64,000 nucleotides of DNA from Mycobacterium xenopi (lineage in GTDB: Bacteria > Actinomycetota > Actinomycetes > Mycobacteriales > Mycobacteriaceae), in NCBI RefSeq assembly GCF_009936235.1, contig NZ_AP022314.1, forward strand, positions 496,001 to 560,000, given 5' to 3'. The notes under the pieces are model-generated. The model ran no database searches. It was given only the letters and a program-made list of their open reading frames with translations, and had not been told where the DNA came from. A program made the translations under genes and the position numbers. Position 1 is the first letter of the stretch, and the number at the start of each line of letters is the position of its first letter. Positions 1 to 7,111 of this stretch are shown here, in pieces.

Positions 1-766
1 TGCTCCACCGTCGCTGGTCCACCACCACCAGATACAAGCCAATCCAGGCACCGGTCAGCGCCAGCGACGCCGCCCACAACCGAAAACCGGCCCGCCACAC
101 CGTCACCAGCGCGGCCGGGCGACCCTGCACGTGGCACAGCAGCGCGGTGACCATGAACGCAACGAACGGGATCACCGCGGCCTTCTCGAAGAACAGCAGG
201 CCACCGAGATACGCCAGCGCACCGGTAACCGCGTAGCGCTGGTTCCCGGTGCGCACCAACAGAACTGCGTCGGCGCATACCCAGGCCAGTGCGGCCAGCA
301 TCGGCAACGAGTTCAGGGCTGCGGCCCACCACGCGAAACCCGGAACCCCGAGCGGGGTAAACAGCGCGAAGGTCAGCGGGACCAGCAGGACCGGCCGCCA
401 GCCCAGGATCGCGTGCAGCGCGCGCAGCAACGCCAGCGAGACCAGCAGCTGCAGTACCACCAGGCTGATCGCCGGTCCGACCCAATTCAGCGGCGCCAGC
501 CGGGCGATTACCCCGGCCACCAGATACGCGGCCGGCATCAGGTGCCCGTCGTGGTCGTCGAACAGGTATGACGGCGACAGCAGATCATGGGTGCCGGCCC
601 GGCCGACGAGAATCAGGTCGTCCCAGTAGAAGTAGCCGCCGAACGCCAGCACCGCACGGACCGCCAGCTGGACTGCGATCAACGCGGCGGCGGCCAGCGC
701 GACCCGCGGAGCCCGTCGGTATGGTGGGCCGGTGCGTGCACTGGTTACCGGGGCAGCCGGTTTCAT
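1..766 (-). CDS. GT-C-like polytopic membrane protein (Rv3635-like), 3' end outside window
   Basis: The minus-strand frame is open from the window edge to an ATG at 766 (MKPAAPVTSARTG...). It encodes a hydrophobic, multi-helix protein. After the first membrane segment comes YFYWDDL, followed by a loop with DDHDGHLMP. Acidic residues in the first loop are typical of GT-C-fold polyprenyl-phosphate-sugar transferases. It lies divergent from galE, as Rv3635 does beside galE1 in M. tuberculosis. The ATG would overlap the start of galE by 35 bases; internal TTG or GTG starts are possible, so the 5' end is uncertain. Only about 255 residues of an expected ~590 are inside the window. Donor and acceptor cannot be read from the sequence. 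Confidence 0.75.
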   Translation of the reverse strand, partial: MKPAAPVTSARTGPPYRRAPRVALAAAALIAVQLAVRAVLAFGGYFYWDDLILVGRAGTHDLLSPSYLFDDHDGHLMPAAYLVAGVIARLAPLNWVGPAISLVVLQLLVSLALLRALHAILGWRPVLLVPLTFALFTPLGVPGFAWWAAALNSLPMLAALAWVCADAVLLVRTGNQRYAVTGALAYLGGLLFFEKAAVIPFVAFMVTALLCHVQGRPAALVTVWRAGFRLWAASLALTGAWIGLYLVVVDQRRWS

Positions 767-1676
767 CGGCTCGACGCTAGTCGACTGTCTGATCGCCGAC
801 GGTCACACCGTGGTCGGGCTGGACAACTTCGCCACCGGCCGCGCGACCAACATCGAACATCTGGCAGGCAATCGCGAATTCGTGTTCGTCGAGGCCGACA
901 TCGTCACCGCGGATTTGCAGGCCATCCTCGACCAGCATCGCCCGGAGGTGGTGTTCCACCTGGCTGCGCAGATCGACGTGCGGCATTCGGTGGCCAACCC
1001 GGAGTTCGACGCCTCGGTCAACGTCGTCGGCACGATCCGGCTTGCCGACGCGGCGCGGCGCGCCGGCGTGCGCAAGATCGTGAACACCTCCTCGGGCGGA
1101 TCGATTTACGGCACTCCGCCGACCTACCCGACCAGCGAAGAGGTGCCGACCGACCCGGCGTCGCCGTACGCCGCGGGCAAGGTGGCCGCTGAGATCTACC
1201 TCAACACGTTTCGACACCTCTACGGCCTGGAGTGCTCGCATATCGCGCCGGCCAATGTGTATGGGCCGCGCCAGGATCCGCACGGCGAGGCCGGGGTGGT
1301 TGCGATCTTCGCGGAGGCACTGCTGTGCGGCAAGCCCACCAAGATCTTCGGCGACGGCGGCAACACGCGCGACTATGTCTACGTCGACGACGTGGTGGAT
1401 GCTTTCGTCAAAGCGGCCGGACCGGTGGGCGACGGCATGCGTTTCAATATCGGTACCGGAGTGGAAACCTCAGACCGCCAACTGCATTCGGTGGTGGCGG
1501 CCGCGGTCGGCGGGCCCGACGAGCCGGAGTTTCGTCCGCCGCGGCTCGGCGACCTGAGGCGCTCCTGCCTCGATATCGGCCTGGCGCAACGGGTTTTGGG
1601 CTGGTCGCCGCAGGTCGAATTGGAGGAAGGCGTGCGGCGCACCGTCGATTACTTCCGGCGGCTGCACGAAATCTAG
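732..1676 (+). CDS. galE1: UDP-glucose 4-epimerase (extended SDR family)
   Basis: 314 residues, starting at a GTG. The N-terminus has the NAD-binding glycine motif TGAAGFIG (residues 7-14), followed by an acidic cofactor-binding stretch around LDNFATG. The catalytic SSGG...YAAGK Ser/Tyr/Lys set lies near residues 122-150. It interconverts UDP-glucose and UDP-galactose, supplying precursors for cell-wall galactan. It is nearly the same length as M. tuberculosis GalE1 (Rv3634c) and sits in the same neighbourhood, divergent from the GT-C gene and convergent with the PpgS cluster. Its stop overlaps the stop of the downstream minus-strand gene by four bases. Epimerase versus another SDR sugar-nucleotide activity cannot be separated by motif alone, but synteny supports galE. 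Confidence 0.9.
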   Translation: MRALVTGAAGFIGSTLVDCLIADGHTVVGLDNFATGRATNIEHLAGNREFVFVEADIVTADLQAILDQHRPEVVFHLAAQIDVRHSVANPEFDASVNVVGTIRLADAARRAGVRKIVNTSSGGSIYGTPPTYPTSEEVPTDPASPYAAGKVAAEIYLNTFRHLYGLECSHIAPANVYGPRQDPHGEAGVVAIFAEALLCGKPTKIFGDGGNTRDYVYVDDVVDAFVKAAGPVGDGMRFNIGTGVETSDRQLHSVVAAAVGGPDEPEFRPPRLGDLRRSCLDIGLAQRVLGWSPQVELEEGVRRTVDYFRRLHEI

Positions 1677-2014
1677 CGCTGCTCGGGGGCTTGGGCGCTT
1701 CCGAGCGCGATGGCGCGGGCCAGCCGGGCGTAGCGCAGTTCCAGGTCCTTGAACCGCAGGTAGGTGCTGAGCGTGGTGAAACTGAACGCGATGATCAGCG
1801 CGTAGAGCATCAGGTCGGTGCCGCGAGCCACCCCCAGCCAGTGCGCCACCACCGTAGTGTCGTTGGGCCGCAGCACGGCGTAGATTGCCGCGAGCACGAA
1901 CACGACATAGCCGACTTTGACCCAGGCCCGCGACTGCGCGCTGCGCCGCGAGCGCAACAGGTAGACCAGCAGCGCAATGATCGAAAAGATCAGCAGCACC
2001 TGTATCCAGTTCAA
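1673..2014 (-). CDS. DUF2304 small membrane protein, partner of PpgS (Rv3632-like)
   Basis: The likely start is a TTG at 2014 whose last two bases open the TGA stop of the upstream glycosyltransferase, a coupled TTGA junction. This gives 113 residues beginning LNWIQVLLIFSIIALL. Three hydrophobic segments (about residues 2-20, 35-52, 68-90) and a charged C-terminal tail are visible. In M. tuberculosis the equivalent protein Rv3632 is reported to stimulate the polyprenyl-phosphate-N-acetylgalactosamine synthase Rv3631, so a membrane-anchoring or activating role is inferred. The frame extends further upstream to 2137, but that part lies inside the glycosyltransferase gene and is unlikely to be translated. 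Confidence 0.85.
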   Translation of the reverse strand: MNWIQVLLIFSIIALLVYLLRSRRSAQSRAWVKVGYVVFVLAAIYAVLRPNDTTVVAHWLGVARGTDLMLYALIIAFSFTTLSTYLRFKDLELRYARLARAIALGSAQAPEQR

Positions 2015-2700
2015 CGCGGCATCCTTCCACGCAGGAATCCGTCGAAAATGATGTTGACACCGTTGAGCAGCGGCTGCCCCTTGGATTTGGAATAGTCGGT
2101 GTAGAGCACCTCGACGGGTTCTTCGGTTACGCGCCAACCGTTTTCGTCGATCAGCATGATGAACTCGGTGGCGTGGCTCATCCCGCTCATCGTGATGTCG
2201 AGCTTGTCAGCCACCTTCTTGTTGAACACCCGCAGGCCGTTGTTGGTGTCGGTTAACCCGAGTCGGCGACCGCGCGGGCTCAACCACGCCCCGGTGCGCA
2301 GCACGATCCGTTTCAGCAGTGGCGGCCGGTTGCCGCCGCGCCGGCCGAAGCGGGTTCCGATGACGATGTCGACGTCACCGGCGCTGAGCCGGTCGACCAT
2401 GGTGACCAGGTCTTTGACACGGTGCTGGCCGTCGCCGTCGAACGTGGCGAAGACCTGTGCGCCGGGCTGACTGCGGGCATACTCCACACCGGTCTGGATC
2501 GCAGCCCCCTGGCCCAGGTTGACCGGATGGCGCACCAAGTGCGCCCCGGCCCCCAGCGCAATCTCGCCGGTTCCGTCGGTACTGCCGTCGTCCACACATA
2601 CGGCGTGGTCGAAGACCGAGCGGACGTCGGCGATAACCTCGCCGATGACCGCGGCTTCGTTGAAGGCTGGAACAACGATCCAGACGTCGGGATAACCCAT
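2011..2700 (-). CDS. ppgS: Family 2 glycosyltransferase, polyprenyl-phosphate GalNAc synthase PpgS-like
   Basis: 229 residues from an ATG at 2700 (MGYPDVWIVVPAFNEA). GT-A fold signatures are visible: the nucleotide-binding VVPAFNE, a CVDDGSTDGT motif near residue 40, and FDGDGQH near 90 as the DXD-type metal site. The C-terminus is soluble, resembling dolichyl-phosphate-mannose synthases without membrane anchors. The M. tuberculosis counterpart Rv3631 is reported to make polyprenyl-phospho-N-acetylgalactosamine, the donor for galactosamine on arabinogalactan. The DUF2304 partner follows with overlapping stop and start, and a flippase-like gene lies 25 bases upstream. Together they look like one make-and-flip module. 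The exact sugar is inferred from orthology. Confidence 0.85.
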   Translation of the reverse strand: MGYPDVWIVVPAFNEAAVIGEVIADVRSVFDHAVCVDDGSTDGTGEIALGAGAHLVRHPVNLGQGAAIQTGVEYARSQPGAQVFATFDGDGQHRVKDLVTMVDRLSAGDVDIVIGTRFGRRGGNRPPLLKRIVLRTGAWLSPRGRRLGLTDTNNGLRVFNKKVADKLDITMSGMSHATEFIMLIDENGWRVTEEPVEVLYTDYSKSKGQPLLNGVNIIFDGFLRGRMPR

Positions 2701-2725
2701 GTCGATGCCCCAAGCTACACGCCGA

Positions 2726-3997
2726 TCAGCGGCGCGTACGGGCAAGCGCGGCCAGATGTATCGCGATCCCGACCAGCGGACCGCACAGCAGCGCGACGAC
2801 CGTGCGGGTTCCCAGCGGCATCGGCAGGAGCAGGAGCAACGTCGACGCCACCGTGGCGCCCACCCAGCCCAACGCATAAGCCCGGTGCAGCGCCGCGGCG
2901 ACACTCGCGGCCCCGGTCAGCGTCAGCATGGCAATTGCCAGCGCCGCAGCGGTCAGCCAGGCCAGTAGGCAGCTGGCGGCGTGGTAGCCGGGCCCGAACC
3001 CGACCCGCAACAACCACGGGCCCACCAGCCCCGCGGCCACCACCCCGACCGCGCCGATCCCACCCACGACCGCTGCCGGGCCGATCAGCGCCCGCAGCCG
3101 GTCGGTGCGCTCATCGACGAAATGCGCAATCAGGTTGCCCTGCATCGCGGTCAGCGGAACCAGCAGCGGTGCCCGGGTCAAGGTCACCGCCAAGATGACC
3201 ACCCCGCCTTCTGCGCCCAGCTCGGCCGAGGTCGCCTTCAGCAGCACCGGGAATCCCATCACCAGGATGGCGCTGGCACCGGCGGCGGTGATCGAGTGGC
3301 CCACCCCGCGCAGGAAGGTGGCGGTGCTTCCGGGCGTGAGCAGCCGGGCCGCGGCCCGCGCGGTCGGGGAGGCGATCAGCATGATCAGCCACGCCGTCGC
3401 CCCCGCCACCGTGGCCCACAAGAATCCCCGCAGTCCCCAGCCGATGACGAACGTCGCGAGCGCGACCGCGACCCGGATGGTGGCGTCGGTCACCATCAGC
3501 GCCCCATATTGGCTCCAGCGGTTGGCCCCGGCCAGCACACCCAGCAGCGTCGCGTGCACGCAAAAGCTGGCCAGGCCTACGCTCAGCAACCCCACCGAAA
3601 GCCAGCGGGCATCGACGAAGACCTGCCGGCTCCACAGCGTCGAGCTGCCCGCGATCACCACAGCCGCCGCCACCCCGACCACCGCGGCCACCCGCAACGG
3701 ATGAGTGCGGCCGTCCGGCAGTATGTCGGTGTAGCGCGCCGAGCGGACCTCCCGGGTGGTCTCTTGCAGAAGCCCGTTGGCGGCGCCGGTGGCCAAGCCG
3801 AACGCGCCCCAGAACACCCCGAACACCGAAAACCCGGCCGGCGCCAAATCCCGCGCGGCCAGGTAGATCACCGCGTAGCCGCACAAGGCCGTCAGAACGG
3901 TCGCCGTGCCGACGCGGGCCACGCTGCTGCGTGCGATCGGCCCGGTGGATGCTCCTTCGAAAGCAGCCGACGCTGAGGCCCCGCCGACCTCGGTCAC
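2726..3997 (-). CDS. Polytopic membrane protein, flippase-like (Rv3630-like)
   Basis: With a GTG start at 3997 (VTEVGGASASAA) this is 423 residues; the frame also stays open to 4159. It is almost entirely hydrophobic, with roughly 12 predicted segments and the small-residue-rich helices seen in polysaccharide or lipid-linked-sugar exporters of the MOP class. M. tuberculosis has a similar-sized integral membrane protein (Rv3630) at the same place. Because it sits directly upstream of the PpgS-like synthase, it is a candidate for moving polyprenyl-phosphate-sugar across the membrane. That role is inference from context only. The start is uncertain: the 5' part up to 4159 would overlap the riboswitch on the other strand. 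Confidence 0.75.
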   Translation of the reverse strand: MTEVGGASASAAFEGASTGPIARSSVARVGTATVLTALCGYAVIYLAARDLAPAGFSVFGVFWGAFGLATGAANGLLQETTREVRSARYTDILPDGRTHPLRVAAVVGVAAAVVIAGSSTLWSRQVFVDARWLSVGLLSVGLASFCVHATLLGVLAGANRWSQYGALMVTDATIRVAVALATFVIGWGLRGFLWATVAGATAWLIMLIASPTARAAARLLTPGSTATFLRGVGHSITAAGASAILVMGFPVLLKATSAELGAEGGVVILAVTLTRAPLLVPLTAMQGNLIAHFVDERTDRLRALIGPAAVVGGIGAVGVVAAGLVGPWLLRVGFGPGYHAASCLLAWLTAAALAIAMLTLTGAASVAAALHRAYALGWVGATVASTLLLLLPMPLGTRTVVALLCGPLVGIAIHLAALARTRR

Positions 3998-4107
3998 GGC
4001 GACGACAGCTGCCGAGCGCGCAGCTTGGGTATCGGCACAGATCGAAAATACTAAGAGCCGGTCCCCAGCCCGACAGCTTCCGTTAACCCTGATCTGAAAG
4101 ACTGCTG

Positions 4108-4215
4108 GCAAGAGGGGAGTATTCCGGCACCGCGGCGTCGTCATCCCGTCGACCGCCATCGGCCGACCGGCGTCGCGGACCGTGGTGCACTCGGCGGTGG
4201 AAGAGACCTCTGGCT
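4108..4215 (+). promoter_or_regulatory. yybP-ykoY (manganese) riboswitch candidate
   Basis: The region contains the conserved 5' core AGAGGGGAGTA (4111-4121), a middle GTCGTCATCCC element, and the 3' core GAGACCTCT (4203-4211). AGAGG at 4111-4115 can pair with CCTCT at 4207-4211 to close the P1 helix. This is the arrangement of yybP-ykoY Mn2+-sensing RNAs, a class commonly found upstream of TerC/Alx and Mn2+ exporter genes. A TerC-family gene begins 25 bases further on, with a GGAGG between. Ligand and mechanism are inferred from the class. Confidence 0.8.
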
Positions 4216-4239
4216 TTCCTTGAAAGCGGAGGTTGTCCT

Positions 4240-5214
4240 TTGCACGACCCGTTGCACGACGTCGAATGGCTCGTCGTTTTAGGCATCGCGATCGCAGTCC
4301 TTTTGTTCGACGTCGTGGTTATCGCACGCCGGGCGCACCAACCAACGATGCGCGAATGCGCAATCGCGCTATCGACCTATATCGGGCTCGCCGTGTTGTT
4401 CGGGATCTGGGTCTGGCACTTCCAAGGCCCGCAGTTCGCGGTGGAGTTCTTCGCCGGGTCGCTCACCGAATACAGCTTGTCGGTTGACAATCTCTTCCTG
4501 TTCATCGTCATCATGGCGAGCTTCAAAGTTCCCCGGATCTACCAGCAACAGGCGCTGCTGGTCGGGATCGTGATCGCGTTGATCCTGCGCGGCATCTTCA
4601 TCGCACTTGGCGCAGTGGCCATCCGACAGTTCTCGTGGGTCTTCTATCTCTTTGGCGCGTTTCTGGTGTACATCGCCGTCAAACTGGCCCGGAACCACAC
4701 GCGTGACCGAGACGCGGAGAACGTGATCGTCCGGTTCGCGCGCAGGCGATTGCGTACCACCGACACCTGGGACGGCGTCAAGCTCTACGTGAAACAGGGA
4801 CCTGACCGGCTGGCGACGCCGATGTTTTTGGTCATCCTCGCGCTTGGCGCCACCGACCTGGTTTTCGCGCTCGATTCCATACCGGCGATCTACGGGCTCA
4901 CCCGCGAGCCGTACTTGGTGCTCGCGGCCAACGTGTTCGCGTTGATGGGTCTGCGACAGCTGTACTTTCTGCTCGGCGCCCTGCTGGACCGCTTGGTGTA
5001 TCTGTCTCGAGGACTTGCCGTGATCCTGGCGTTTATCGGGGTGAAGCTGCTGCTACATGCCCTGCGGGAGAACGAGATCCCGTTCATCAACGGTGGTCGG
5101 CACGTCGAGGTGCCCGAGATCCCGACGCTGCTCAGCCTGGCGGTCATCGCGGTGACACTCGCGCTCACCGCGCTCGCCAGCCTGCGGGCCACCCGGGTTG
5201 CCGACGCCAGCTAG
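4240..5214 (+). CDS. TerC/Alx-family integral membrane protein (probable Mn2+-linked transporter)
   Basis: 324 residues from a TTG at 4240, preceded by GGAGG at 4228-4232 with good spacing. About eight or nine membrane helices are visible. The two TerC signatures are present: EYSLSVDNLFLF near residue 75 and TDLVFALDSIPAI near 205, which carry the acidic residues implicated in metal handling. TerC/Alx proteins are linked to manganese export or metalation of exported enzymes, and to tellurite resistance when part of ter operons; no ter genes are nearby. The upstream yybP-ykoY-type riboswitch supports a manganese role. The gene appears intact and monocistronic. It is not part of the conserved cell-wall cluster before it. 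Confidence 0.88.
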   Translation: MHDPLHDVEWLVVLGIAIAVLLFDVVVIARRAHQPTMRECAIALSTYIGLAVLFGIWVWHFQGPQFAVEFFAGSLTEYSLSVDNLFLFIVIMASFKVPRIYQQQALLVGIVIALILRGIFIALGAVAIRQFSWVFYLFGAFLVYIAVKLARNHTRDRDAENVIVRFARRRLRTTDTWDGVKLYVKQGPDRLATPMFLVILALGATDLVFALDSIPAIYGLTREPYLVLAANVFALMGLRQLYFLLGALLDRLVYLSRGLAVILAFIGVKLLLHALRENEIPFINGGRHVEVPEIPTLLSLAVIAVTLALTALASLRATRVADAS

Positions 5215-5231
5215 GTGGGTATCCGCGGCCC

Positions 5232-5600
5232 ATGGGGTTCGCCGAGTACCAGAACGAGCTATATCAGCACGGCCAGACCGGCCGGCAACCGCCGTATCCG
5301 ATCGTTTTCACCGATCTGGAGGCAAAGGCCGGTGCGGCGATGCCGCCGAGCACACCCAGCAGGTCAACTGCGAAGCGTTCAAGCGCTGGGGATTGCTGCC
5401 CCGCATGGGGGTCGCCCCGACCGAGCGTGATCTCTCCGTCGAGGTGTTCGGCACAACGTGGCAGGCTCCGGTGTTTATGGCGCCGATCGGTGTCATCGAG
5501 GTGTGCGCTCAAGGCGGCCACGGCGACTTGGCGGCAGCCCGCGCGGCGGCCCGCACCGTGTGCCGTTCTTCGCCGGAACACTCTCGGCCGGTAGCTGTCC
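5232..5600 (+). pseudogene. Lactate 2-monooxygenase / FMN-dependent alpha-hydroxyacid oxidase, N-terminal remnant
   Basis: Three reading frames in succession match the N-terminal third of mycobacterial lactate 2-monooxygenase. The first is GFAEYQNELYQHG...FTDLEAKA (5232-5340). The second is EHTQQVNCEAFKRWGLLPRM...ERDLSVEVFGTTWQAP..APIGVIEVCAQGGHGD (5345-5560). The third is VPFFAGTLSAGS (about 5560-5595). A dozen or so codons of the loop normally holding the SYVAGG-like motif are missing between the first two, and there is another shift before the third. The catalytic C-terminal half (FMN-binding Lys, active-site His/Arg) is gone. The reading stops where a minus-strand remnant begins, suggesting a deletion junction near 5580-5595. 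Not functional. Confidence 0.8.
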
Positions 5601-5794
5601 TTGGTGTTTCGCGCTAGCCCGGACGCCTGCGCCATCGCGATTTTGGCCTGCTGCTTCAAGCGGTACCGTTCCAGCCGTCATTCGGCCCGGCGTTCATTGG
5701 CCGCGGTGATCGCCCGCAAACCCCCGCCGATGGCGCCCCCGAGCGGGAAGACCAGCCACCAGAAATTCGCAGCGAAATGCCACATCGGGTTCAC
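5585..5794 (-). pseudogene. Small membrane-anchored protein, broken by an in-frame TGA and truncated
   Basis: Reading the minus strand from a GTG at 5794 gives VNPMWHFAANFWWLVFPLGG, then a glycine-rich helix and ITAANERRAE. A TGA follows at 5678-5680, after which the same frame continues RLERYRLKQQAKIAMAQASG and is lost near 5590. The pattern of one membrane helix followed by a basic coiled tail resembles a small mycobacterial membrane protein of unknown function. The tail is cut where the lactate monooxygenase remnant ends on the opposite strand. As written, only about 37 residues could be made. I infer a degraded gene created by the same deletion. Confidence 0.5.
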
Positions 5795-5831
5795 AGCTGC
5801 CAGGATGCCACCGCGGTGGGTTGGCCGGGTG

Positions 5832-6599
5832 TCAGTGTTGTCTGACGACAAAGCGCGGCGCGGTCCGCCACCGCCGACGACCGCCCGGCTGGCGCGTGGG
5901 CGGCTCGAGCAGCAACACTGCCCGGCCGTCCACGAGTACCGGATGCACCCAGTCGCCGAGCTCGATAGGCTCGCCGGTGCCCGGTCGGCGCCCCTGACCG
6001 TCGCGGACCTCGTCGATGGATGCCAGCGCGCGCAACTGGGCGACGGTGGCTTCGGCAGGCAGTCGCTCCAGCCCCGGCAAGGTGATGAACAGTCCGTCGT
6101 TGCCAGACAGGTGCAGGCCCACCGCGGCCAGCGCGCCGATCACCCCGTCGCAGCTGCCGCCGTGACCGGACAGATGCACGCCGAGGCCGGCAGCAAGTTC
6201 GTGGGCTTGGTTGGTGCACAGCACTTCTCGCTTCGCTCGGCGGCCGAAGTCGACCAGCGCGGCGCGGTTGAGCCGGCGCGGGATAGCCACCGCGAGCCCG
6301 GGATCGGCGTCCGGCGGACAGACCCGCTCGAGGAAACCGCCAGCGAGCTCGACGACTTGCGTCCGGACATCCTCGGGGTTTCCCTTAGGGCTTCGCCAGG
6401 CCAGGCAGGCGCTGGAATTGTGTGTGGTGTAAGGGATTTGGTCGTCCAAGTGGAGCTGATGCCGGGTAGCCCCGGCGGGCGTCCCCAGACCTGCCGCGGC
6501 CAGCTCGCAAAGCAGCGCCCGGGCGCGGCGCCCGGTTCCGGGGCTGCGCAGGTTGTCGGTGTCGTCGATGCCGATGAGGAGATCCGCACCGGCCAGCAC
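5832..6599 (-). CDS. TiaS-like N-terminal-domain protein (IGIDDTD family), function unknown
   Basis: 255 residues from a GTG at 6599, six bases after the stop of the lipoprotein gene. The N-terminus has LLIGIDDTDN, then QIPYTTHNSSACL, closely resembling the GIDDTDS and PYKT-type motifs of archaeal tRNA-Ile2 agmatidine synthetase TiaS. The length is about 60 percent of TiaS and the C-terminal OB-fold and zinc-ribbon parts are absent, so tRNA modification is unlikely; the organism also has tilS at 12664. The aspartates of IDDTD suggest phosphoryl-transfer or metal binding. It probably forms an operon with the upstream lipoprotein, and a small membrane gene is divergent. I know of no assigned function. 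Confidence 0.7.
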   Translation of the reverse strand: MLAGADLLIGIDDTDNLRSPGTGRRARALLCELAAAGLGTPAGATRHQLHLDDQIPYTTHNSSACLAWRSPKGNPEDVRTQVVELAGGFLERVCPPDADPGLAVAIPRRLNRAALVDFGRRAKREVLCTNQAHELAAGLGVHLSGHGGSCDGVIGALAAVGLHLSGNDGLFITLPGLERLPAEATVAQLRALASIDEVRDGQGRRPGTGEPIELGDWVHPVLVDGRAVLLLEPPTRQPGGRRRWRTAPRFVVRQH

Positions 6600-6604
6600 G
6601 CGTC

Positions 6605-7030
6605 TCACGGGTTGACGACCAGGGCGGTGACGTCGCGCACCCAGCGCTCGATATCGAGTTGAGCACCGGCGAGCTTGACGGTGTTCCGTTTGGTGAGAGC
6701 CAAGATGACCTGGTTGTCGAGTTCGGCCGCGCTGAGTGTTTGGGCCGGGTCGCGTCCTTCGACACGCAGGCTCTCGACGTTCGTGACGCCGGCAGCGTGG
6801 ATAACGCAACGCACCGTGGGCCCCTTCTGGACTCGGGTCCCGCGCGATTGCGGTGTGACGACCTCGGCCTGCGGAAGGTGCTGCAGCTCCGACAGCGTCA
6901 ACCGGGCGAGAACCCGGCCGGCTTCGTAGACGATGACGTCGCCGCCACGACCGCCACCTGGCATGACGCACGCACTGAGCGTCAGCACCGCCAGTAGCGC
7001 AGCGAGCAGCCGGGAAGCAGCGATCCGCAT
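6605..7030 (-). CDS. Lipoprotein with a molybdopterin-oxidoreductase-like small domain
   Basis: 141 residues. The N-terminus MRIAASRLLAALLAVLTLSAC is a lipoprotein signal peptide with lipobox LSAC, so the mature protein is exported and lipidated. The remaining ~115 residues (VYEAGRVLARLTLSELQHLP ... LSAAELDNQVILALTKR) resemble the small beta-rich fold of stand-alone oxidoreductase molybdopterin-binding-like domains (LTLxxLxxLP opening). The catalytic cysteine of sulfite-oxidase-type enzymes is not evident, so it may bind a ligand rather than catalyse. It is the first gene of a minus-strand pair with the TiaS-like gene. The divergent membrane gene starts 81 bases away across an AT-rich promoter region. 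Function unknown. Confidence 0.65.
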   Translation of the reverse strand: MRIAASRLLAALLAVLTLSACVMPGGGRGGDVIVYEAGRVLARLTLSELQHLPQAEVVTPQSRGTRVQKGPTVRCVIHAAGVTNVESLRVEGRDPAQTLSAAELDNQVILALTKRNTVKLAGAQLDIERWVRDVTALVVNP

Positions 7031-7111
7031 CTACGCAAGATAAATGGTTGATAATTGCGCATTCAAGAATGAAAAATGGTAATTATTCCGTATGTGAGGT
7101 TAAAATAGACT
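7031..7111. promoter_or_regulatory. AT-rich divergent promoter region with short dyads
   Basis: This 81-base gap between the lipoprotein and membrane-protein genes is strikingly AT-rich compared with its surroundings. It contains a small palindrome CATTCAAGAATG (7061-7072) and a wider inverted pair ATAATT (7051) / AATTAT (7081). Two divergent promoters and a regulator site are expected here. Which regulator acts cannot be told; Lsr2 binding would also fit AT-rich accessory DNA. Confidence 0.45.

Noticed and set aside
5832..6599. tRNA-Ile2 agmatidine synthetase
   Set aside because: The protein is too short, lacks the tRNA-binding domains, and tilS is intact in the same window.
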